64,000 bases of DNA from Astrocystis sublimbata (taxonomy: Eukaryota > Ascomycota > Sordariomycetes > Xylariales > Xylariaceae), in contig JAJNNY010000028.1 of NCBI GenBank assembly GCA_022453515.1, forward strand, positions 186,001 through 250,000. Direction: 5' to 3'. A model generated the notes under the pieces. The model was not told the DNA's origin, did not search any database, and saw only the letters and a list, made by a program, of their open reading frames with translations. Within the stretch, counting starts at the first letter, position 1; each line of letters begins with the position of its first letter. Shown here piece after piece: positions 57,301 to 64,000 of this stretch. A program made the position numbers and the translations under genes.

Positions 57301-59581
57301 TCCCTCAAACGTCTTGTACTTCTCGAAAAGATCGATCAGTCTGGTTGGGCCAAGCGAATCTGAGTATTTAGTGGCGACCTGAACAACGGATTGCAGGTTT
57401 TGACGCATGTTGCTCTTCATCATCGCATCCAAACATTCCAACGACTGCTCAACGGAAAGGTTGCCAAAGTAGCCCACGAACCATTCAGGGTTGAAGTTCG
57501 CTGAGCCGGGAAGACCAACAACGACTCGCTTGATGTCCGCAGGAGACTCGTAGAGCTCCAGGGCTTTCGTGAGAAGACCATTCTGTTCGCACAGTTGTGC
57601 AATCCGAGCCTTGTCGAATTGGGTGAACATCTGATTGCTCAGAATTGCGTCAGCAACTGGAGGTGCATTAACCAAATTCATCTCCAGAAGTCGTGTTTGT
57701 AGATGCGCATGCTCAGGAAGGTTGTCTTTCAGTGCATCAAGAAGGAATGCTGTAGCTTGTTGGACCATGCCCTGAGACTGAAAAACATCGACCACACGGT
57801 CAAGGTCGACCAGAGAACCGCCTTCATTGCTGGCCAGAGAGCTTGCAAACTCAGCACCTTTCTCCGGGTTTGTTCGTACGATGTGTTGAAGGAGACTGAT
57901 CCAATCGGGTTGATAGCCAGCTTGGGAGCAGTATGGCAGAATCTTGTCAAACTGACCCAGTTCGGCATATGAAGCCACAACCTTGTGGGTGACGTTGGCC
58001 TTGACATAGACTCCAAGTGCCAAGTTGATGTCGTGAGGTCGGATCAGATCGCCCAGTTCTTCAGAAAAGTCCAGCTTACCCTCCTTGGCCCATTTTTCGA
58101 TCAATTGTTTACGACCTTGTGACAGTACAGGGGTAGCCAACTCCAATGTTTCTGTCTTGTTGAGAGGGGTCGGCTTGTCGAGGAGCATGCCGAAGTATTG
58201 AAGAATGTATGACATTTTACCAGGCTGGCCGGGCAGGTTCTTAAATTTGTTCAACGTCTCGGTAGTTCGTAGGAACCCGCGAGGAGAGTTCGCAGCGACC
58301 TTGGCAGCACCCTCATAGTCACCAGAGGCAAACAACTGGTCGAATTGGCGCGAATAGAGCTGGTCCGCACCCGGTAGTCCGGCCCGAGATGCCATCTTGA
58401 TGGCAATCTCTGTGTTGGCTGGGTTTTGAAGAAGGTACTGGACCATATTGGTATCGTCCACGGAAACGAAGAGTACCTGACCCTTTCGATTGATACCAAC
58501 AATACCAGTTGAGTCGTTGTCAGAACACGTTGTGAAAATGGTTTCGCTAGAGATGCGGTTCATGAAGATAGCAGCGCCGGTTTCGAGATCATACAGGTGG
58601 ATAAAGCCGTACTTGGTGACCATGTAGATGACGCCGTACTTCTGCGAGACTTGAATGGCGACGGGGAAATCGTTGGTCGCCTCTGGAGGGAAGAAGATGT
58701 CGACGGCCTTCTTAGAGAAAACAGGATTTCCTTCCTTGTGGTCGATCTCGACGATGTGTAGTTTGGCACTCGTGGCGGTCCGGACAGCAAAGGTAAACAG
58801 GCTCGTGTCCTCGGCGGCGCCTTCTAATCTGACAGTTCCGAATGTGGCGGCATGACCTTCAATGGCCTGACTTATACCCCTGTCTTTCGAGTACAGCTGC
58901 AGGCTACCGACGACGCGTCCTTGTTGCTGGGAGATACCGACGACTGCCATCCACTTCCCCTCGCCGTTGACGCGGTAGTTGATGATTTGACAGTTCTGGT
59001 GGGTGGTTAGTGACACGTGAGTTTCGAACGGGAGGGGAGTGGGTGTTCAACACGTACGTTCAGGTTAGCGTTACGCTTGAACACCTCGACGGGGGCAGCT
59101 TGGGACTCGTTGTATATGTCCCAGTGGTAGACTGAGGTCTCCGTGACCAGACCGAGAGAGGACTCGCTGATCCACTTCCAGAAGACGACGTCCTCGTTCA
59201 TGGTGGCGGATTTCAGCTTCTGCTTCTTCTCCAGATCAAAGATTTGCAGCGTCCTAGACTGTGCCCGGAGAGCGATGATCTGTTTGGTCCAGTGCATGAT
59301 GGCACTGTCGGCCTTGATGGGGCGTCGGGTGACATTGTTGTTGTTCTTGAGGTCAACGATGACGACGTCGGGTTGGGTGGCTCCGGGCTTCTGGTCTCTT
59401 ATGCAAATCGAGTGGTCGGATTCTAGGGTCTGTGTAGAGGGGTGTCAGTCAGTCCACGATCTAGTCGATGGGCGCCCGATGGGTTACGTACACAAGAGTT
59501 GAAACCTATGGAACTCTGCTCCACGCCGACAGTGCCGAGCGTCAGGATCTCCTGGAACTTGATGGGCAGCGGTTGCGCCAT
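54346..59581 (-). CDS. CHC1: Clathrin heavy chain
   Basis: Four exons on the minus strand: 59581-59492, 59429-59058, 58995-54760 and 54702-54346 (introns of 62, 62 and 57 bp), 1684 residues. The N-terminal propeller begins MAQPLPIKFQEILTLGTVGV, followed by TLESDHSICIRD, IMHWTKQIIALRA and TETSVYHWDI, all typical of clathrin. The linker and seven clathrin heavy-chain repeats fill about 360-1560 (for instance YLSVEQ-like GYFGNLSVEQSLECLDAM, LLEKIILEPSPFTDNPSLQNLL, YIKAGDPRNYEEVIEVA). The trimerisation region near 1560-1640 includes ECYVGMLYSCYDLIRPDLVLE, and the tail is Gly/Pro-rich, ending QPTGFGF. Clathrin forms triskelia for coated vesicles at the plasma membrane and Golgi. The last intron is in frame without a stop, so retained RNA would add 19 residues before the trimerisation region. 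Confidence 0.98.
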
Positions 59582-60078
59582 GGCTCAAGACCGCATGGGC
59601 GGGAATGGCGGGTATGGATTAGAAGTTGATGTAAATGAGGGCCAAAAAAGCTCCGTAGTGGTTGGGCCACCAAGGCTGCGCAAGCTGAAATGGATGCACA
59701 CGTCACAGGGCTCTCCGTCGACGCAGGTGTAGTGCGAATCGGAAGATGCCGTAGGGCTGTAAAGGATCGTTTAGAAGTGTACAAGAAGAAGAGATTCCAT
59801 GCAATTGACCTTGGGGAGCTGGGCGGGCAGCGAGAGCGGTAGAAATGGCAGATTATCGTCGAGGTTCGTCGGCAGTAGATGGATGGATAGGAGTGACGCG
59901 CCGGTGCTAACTCGTGGAGCTGGCAGACAGTCACAGTCGGGAGTGCGCGCACGGCTTTTGGTGGGAGTGTGTTGTTACAGTCGCGAGATGGAAGATGAAG
60001 AAGAAGGAAAGGAGAGTGGTGGTAAAATGCGCGAGATGCGGTGCGTGCGAGAGTGAGGGTGAGAGGGAAGAAAGACGG

Positions 60079-60117
60079 GTGATGGAGTGATGGAGTGATG
60101 GAGTGATGGAGAGTGAT
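60079..60117. repeat. Tandem repeat TGATGGAG, about four copies
   Basis: An 8-bp unit (GATGGAGT) is repeated four times, the last one imperfect, some 500 bp upstream of the clathrin start codon, probably in its leader or promoter. Confidence 0.8.
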
Positions 60118-60842
60118 GCCTATGGTGATCCTTTTTTGCGCGGTGCAGCAATTACTATGGGTGCAGCCGTACTTGCTTGCTCTTGCTCCTGCTAATGCTA
60201 ATGGATTACCTGTTCGCAAAGGAGCAGCAGCAGCGACCTCAGCACCTGGCAGCAGCTCGGCAGCTTGCCAGCTACCAACCCCGGGCTCCGACCCACAGGT
60301 ACCTACCCCATAGCCCTGTCCTGCCCTGCGAAGCAAGTTGCAGGCAATACCTTAGGCAATGACGGATAGCGCCAGGTGCACAGACCATGAAAAGCCACCC
60401 ACAAATCTCCCTAGGTAGCAGATGCCAGAGTCCTGTAGCTTCCCAATCGTACTGTACTTGGTCTTCCAAGTCGTATTGAGACGTCAGCTTGCGTACCTGC
60501 CTCACCCGCTAGACCTACAAAGGCTAGCATGGGCAGGCACCCAGTCCCTTCACGTGCGTGTTCTTTGCTGCTATTGCTTTGCTGTCCCCTTTTACGCGCT
60601 CTAGCTTCACCATGGCCGTAGATCAACCTACCACTGGCAAAGCCACATATCTGAGGCAGGTAAAGTCCTAGTTTAACACATAGTTTGCCAGCCAAGAGCG
60701 GTTGCCACCCATACATTCCTCATCTTTATTTCGGAGGTGGGAGGTGCATGCAATTCGGAAAGCAAATACCCTGATTTCTACATGCAGGTCGGGACTTATC
60801 ATGCCGTTCCCTTCATGCCCTGTGTACGCTTATTTGCGCCGA

Positions 60843-60860
60843 CTACCTACATGTAGGTAG
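60843..60860. repeat. 18-bp perfect palindrome CTACCTACATGTAGGTAG
   Basis: Each half is a CTACCTACA arm, and the sequence continues with one more GTAG to the right. It is the largest version of the TACCTA/TAGGTA motif that recurs in intergenic DNA of this window. Confidence 0.85.
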
Positions 60861-62155
60861 GTAGCATCAAGTTCAGGGGAAACATCGCAGTCTGTACAAA
60901 TGAGGTGGGTGGGTGTGCGGTCCACAACCTTGAGGGTATCTCTCAATTGCACACTTCGGCTGGCCAGCTGCGTCGATCCAAGGCAGGATTCTTGACGTGT
61001 TAGGTGTTTGGTCACTGGGTGATTGTTTGAACAGCTCAACAATGTGTTTTATTCGGGTGGTCACTTATAGGCGATAAGTCAAACAAGAGGGCAAACTCCG
61101 TGAACAGTTGCCCGTCCACTTCTCAAACGAGAACTTGAGCAGGAGAAAACCGGAAACGCTCTAGTAGTTCGATATGTCCTGCATTTTTTCGATTGATCTG
61201 GACCTTGAAAAAATGGACAAGTGCTAGAAAGATGGAGAAAGCAAGTTCGAATGTTTTCGTCTTGTCGTTTTATCCATGGGCACTTTTTCCCATTCTTGGT
61301 CTGATCGAATCGCACTGCTGGCTGCGGCTTAGAAGTACTTGGATGTTCGAATTCCCATATGCTATAGTATAATCTGCGTTAGCAATTTCACTTGGTCCTC
61401 TCATCCGTCTCATCGTGAAGACTCTATCCCATCGAGAAATAGCTGCCGGGTGAGGTCAGCCGTCGGGCGCTTCTCTAGGGGCTAGCTTGGAGCGGCGGTA
61501 GAGATCGTGGTGGTTTAGTCCGCGAGACTACCTGGTCTCAAAAGTTCCCCTTCCTATCAGTCGTAGAGCACCCAAACGAGCCGGATATCCCATTCTCGTG
61601 AACCATCTCCCACTACGCGTTGTAGTCACTTTTGTCGCCTGTCTCTACAGCACATGGTTTGGCTGCTACCTTGAGATCAGATATGAAGAAAGTAACTCGT
61701 TCCCCTGGTGGGATGCAGCTGTGCGACACCTAGTGCTTCCAAGTTCCAGATACCAGACTACACGAAGAGATCACTAGAGTCCCCATGGTCAGTCAAACTC
61801 CTCGTTTCTTTCCAAGAACTGATAGGACGAAGTAGAATAGGGCTTACGTTGCCATTTCCTCGGATCCGTGCTCTTGAATATGAAGCGTATGTCGGCAATA
61901 TGTCTTTGCGCTGAGGCTATGAAATACCAGAGAAGGTATTAAGTCGCAACTCATGGCGGGCCTCCAAAAGGATGCAGTGCATCGGGATGTTGCTCTGCAC
62001 CGAGAGTATTGAAATTGTAGGGTTTGAATGTTGCTATCTGCCAGGATCCGTTCGCCTACATCTCGTCTTTTATATTTGATCTTTCCTTGGCATTTTCAAT
62101 GTTGAAAACAAGTTGTCAGTCTTCGCCGGCTCAAATTGGCGATGTAATTTGAAGC

Positions 62156-62173
62156 TTTTTTTTTTTTTTTTTT
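62156..62173. repeat. 18-T homopolymer
   Basis: A T18 run on the plus strand in non-coding DNA. It could be a poly(dA:dT) nucleosome-excluding element or the A-tail of an old retroposed sequence on the minus strand, though no such element is recognisable next to it. Confidence 0.8.
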
Positions 62174-62917
62174 GGCTCGCCCAGGTTTTCTTACTGATCT
62201 ATCTTCAATGTCTGAGACTGCTTCATACATCTGGCAAAGACCCCTGTTCATTAAACCCCCAATTAGGTCTAACCACTGAGGTGACCTTGGCTGTGATAGG
62301 CCTCCTGGCGTGCTTGGTATACCAGGCTCGCCAGGATATAGCAGGGTTAGCAGAGCTCCGACTTTCACTGAGAAACCCCCGCCCGCCCCGATCATCTTTG
62401 TCCCATGGTCCAGCAAGTACAACTATATCACTTCGGAAGTGCACCTTAGCCCCTCCTCGGGTTGTGCGGGAGGATCGGTTTATGATGTGTAATTGGACAT
62501 CAGCCTGTCCGGGAGGGGTCCGGGATGCCGGGAAGCGCAGATGCCTCTTGTAGCTGTGATGACAGATCGTTCCGCTGGAACAAAGGCATGTCTAGGGACG
62601 CGCAAGTATCGATTCCGAGACATATCTCCTATTCTTTGTGCTCGGATGAGCGTACCAAATCCAGCTCCTCGGTCAAAAGCGTAGAGCCCGCCCTAGCAGA
62701 CCCATTTCCCTCTCCCTTGTGACATGTTGGCAGCGCCTCGATACGACTCGCATATAACATAATTCAGCAGGGGTAAAGCAATCCTGGGTAAGCAGGGAGT
62801 GCAAGACGCTACCCCGTCCAACATAATCAATAACTTGAATTGCCCGAATCTTATAAATCTACGGGTCCCCATTTCGATTCGTGCTTATTTGGTCAACTTC
62901 TCGTCCATCTCACCACC

Positions 62918-63658
62918 ATGTCTCAAAAACTCATTCCTACGCTTCACCATCTTAACCACTCGGCGGCGTTCCGCTGCTTATGGGCTTTGGAGGAGTTAAA
63001 GGAGGTGAAGGGCATCAAATACCATCTGAAGACCTACGGGCGACAGCGCGGGGGAGCACCTGAGGAGCTGAAAGCAATCTTTCCAATGGGAAAGTCTCCG
63101 ATTCTGACACTCGAGACGACTGAGCCGGGCAAACCGCCGCCGACGATCCAGATCATTCCAGGAGTGCTCACCGAAGCTCAGTTGATCTTACGCTTTTTGA
63201 GCGAAGAGTACGGTGACGGGCTTTGGGAACCGACCACCGAGGAGGACAGAAACCGCGATATCTTCTTCCAGGGGTTCTCTATGATGACCTTCACGCCAAA
63301 CGTTGACTTTATCGTCATTCTCGAGGCCCTCATATCGATTCTGCCATATGGAGTCTCCGCATTGTTCGGTCTCATCTTATCCCCTTTGGTAACGTTCGGC
63401 AGAGACAGAATTGTCCCCGTTCTCCAGGTCCTAGAAAACGCACTCAGTGATGAGAAGCCATACTTCGCCGGCAAGGAGTTTGGGCTGGCGGATTTCAATG
63501 TTTCCTTTGGTATGGACATGAGCTCGCAGCGAGGATACTTCGATCCGGCTCAGTTTCCAAAATTGCGGGATTGGCAAACGAAAGTCAAAGCAAGATCAGG
63601 TTTTATCAACGCTCTGGAGAAGTGTAATGGGTATAACCTGAAGACATTCGGAATTTGA
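62918..63658 (+). CDS. Glutathione S-transferase
   Basis: Single-exon gene, 246 residues from MSQKLIPTLHHLNHS; the ATG at 62918 has a CACC context, whereas the upstream extension of the frame is not protein-like. The N-terminal thioredoxin-like domain has HHLNHSAAFRCLWALEEL (about 10-27), KTYGRQRGGAPEELKAIFPMGKSPIL (cis-Pro loop at KSPIL, about 60) and LTEAQLILRFLSEEYG, the glutathione-binding segment. The C-terminal helical domain contains a hydrophobic stretch (about 130-160: FIVILEALISILPYGVSALFGLI), which points to membrane association, then KPYFAGKEFGLADFNVSFGMDM, the N-capping box region, and the final helix. Fungal GSTs of this group conjugate glutathione to electrophiles; the physiological substrate is unknown. 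It is the only gene in the last 4 kb. Confidence 0.9.
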   Translation: MSQKLIPTLHHLNHSAAFRCLWALEELKEVKGIKYHLKTYGRQRGGAPEELKAIFPMGKSPILTLETTEPGKPPPTIQIIPGVLTEAQLILRFLSEEYGDGLWEPTTEEDRNRDIFFQGFSMMTFTPNVDFIVILEALISILPYGVSALFGLILSPLVTFGRDRIVPVLQVLENALSDEKPYFAGKEFGLADFNVSFGMDMSSQRGYFDPAQFPKLRDWQTKVKARSGFINALEKCNGYNLKTFGI

Positions 63659-64000
63659 AGTTCCATCGCATGACCATATCTCGCGCCATTATTGCAGGCT
63701 ATATCTTGGCAGATAATTATTGTCGTCGGGCAGAAATTGTAGGACATCGAAAATAAGATTGTGTTGGGAAATGTGCCATTGTGCTTATGGGTTGACTCTG
63801 TCGATGCTAGATATAAGACTAAGCGATGTAAAATCCCTCATCGGTGCTGATGACTATGATTCAACTTCATCTTCATTTGTTACACTAGTGATACTGCTGC
63901 CCTAACTTTGCTCTCTTGCAATGGCACTTAAGAAACCTTCGAAAGTATCCGACTTGGGCTTTCGGATTTTAAGTGAAAATTCTCAAGTAGGCGAGAGCAT
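63659..64000. other. 3' flank of GST, no gene seen
   Basis: 342 bp to the right edge, AT-rich, with only very short frames. Confidence 0.55.

Larger units (their letters stand above)
59582..62917. other. 3.3-kb non-coding stretch
   Basis: Contains the clathrin promoter and leader (59582 to about 60350, CT-rich on the coding strand) and the GST promoter at the right end. The long minus-strand frame at 59542-60336 overlaps clathrin exon 1 in another frame and consists of Ser/Pro/His-rich low-complexity text, so it is not a gene. Repeats are listed separately. Nothing else is supported. Confidence 0.55.

Noticed and set aside
59542..60336. 264-codon minus-strand frame across clathrin exon 1
   Set aside because: It reads clathrin exon 1 in the wrong frame and its upstream leader; the text is Ser/Pro/His-rich and follows from CT-rich DNA.
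62156..62173. T18 as tail of a recent retroposed gene
   Set aside because: The adjoining minus-strand sequence shows no gene copy and no target-site duplication was visible.
1..64000. tRNA, 5S rRNA, CRISPR array or transposon
   Set aside because: No B-box GGTTCGAATCC-type core with cloverleaf arms, no 5S core, no spaced direct repeats, and no transposase or reverse-transcriptase motifs were found by reading; a covariance or repeat search would be more sensitive.

Overview
The window is nuclear DNA of a filamentous ascomycete (Pezizomycotina, most likely Sordariomycetes; the order cannot be told). The signs are short GT-AG introns of about 47-160 bp with CTAAC-type branch sites, C-rich leaders, and a fungal gene set: Atg33, Cds1/PRD-4-type CHK2, wax-synthase-like acyltransferase, CorA-like and F-box proteins. 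No rRNA, tRNA, CRISPR array or intact transposon was seen. Gene models were made by hand-splicing; exon limits are in each entry.

Layout. 0-6.4 kb: 3' end of an ELMO/CED-12 gene, a GGCT/AIG2-fold protein, then a divergent pair (membrane acyltransferase and BBE-type FAD oxidoreductase) that resembles a minimal secondary-metabolism module. 7.4-18.4 kb: a GRF zinc-finger protein, ATG33, a peroxisomal 2,4-dienoyl-CoA reductase ending in AKL, a CorA-like membrane protein and a CHK2-type checkpoint kinase. 18.4-23.6 kb: about 5 kb with no gene I can support. 23.6-39.3 kb is accessory in character: an F-box protein, a HyuA/DUF917 fusion, a broken peptidase S33 gene, a large trypsin-like protease gene divergent from a membrane protein gene with an in-frame TGA, a LanC-like enzyme and a disordered coiled-coil protein.

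40.7-44.5 kb is core: RPL11 and SmB share a 478-bp divergent promoter, followed by the mitochondrial pyruvate carrier MPC1. After a gene-poor 5 kb come pyruvate carboxylase (with 8-, 12- and 21-nt micro-exons) and, convergent to it, the clathrin heavy chain. After 3.3 kb of non-coding DNA the window ends with a glutathione S-transferase.

Links between genes. MPC1 and pyruvate carboxylase both control the fate of cytosolic pyruvate and lie 5 kb apart. RPL11 and SmB are a ribosome/spliceosome pair on one promoter. The 29.5-36.4 kb block (protease, membrane protein, LanC-like enzyme, dead hydrolase) is the best candidate for an undescribed system, but its function is inference only. RNA architecture is the strongest direct observation: two start codons that are exons by themselves (RPL11 and the gene at 36.8-39.3 kb), a 9-nt micro-exon in SmB, and several introns that are multiples of three without a stop.
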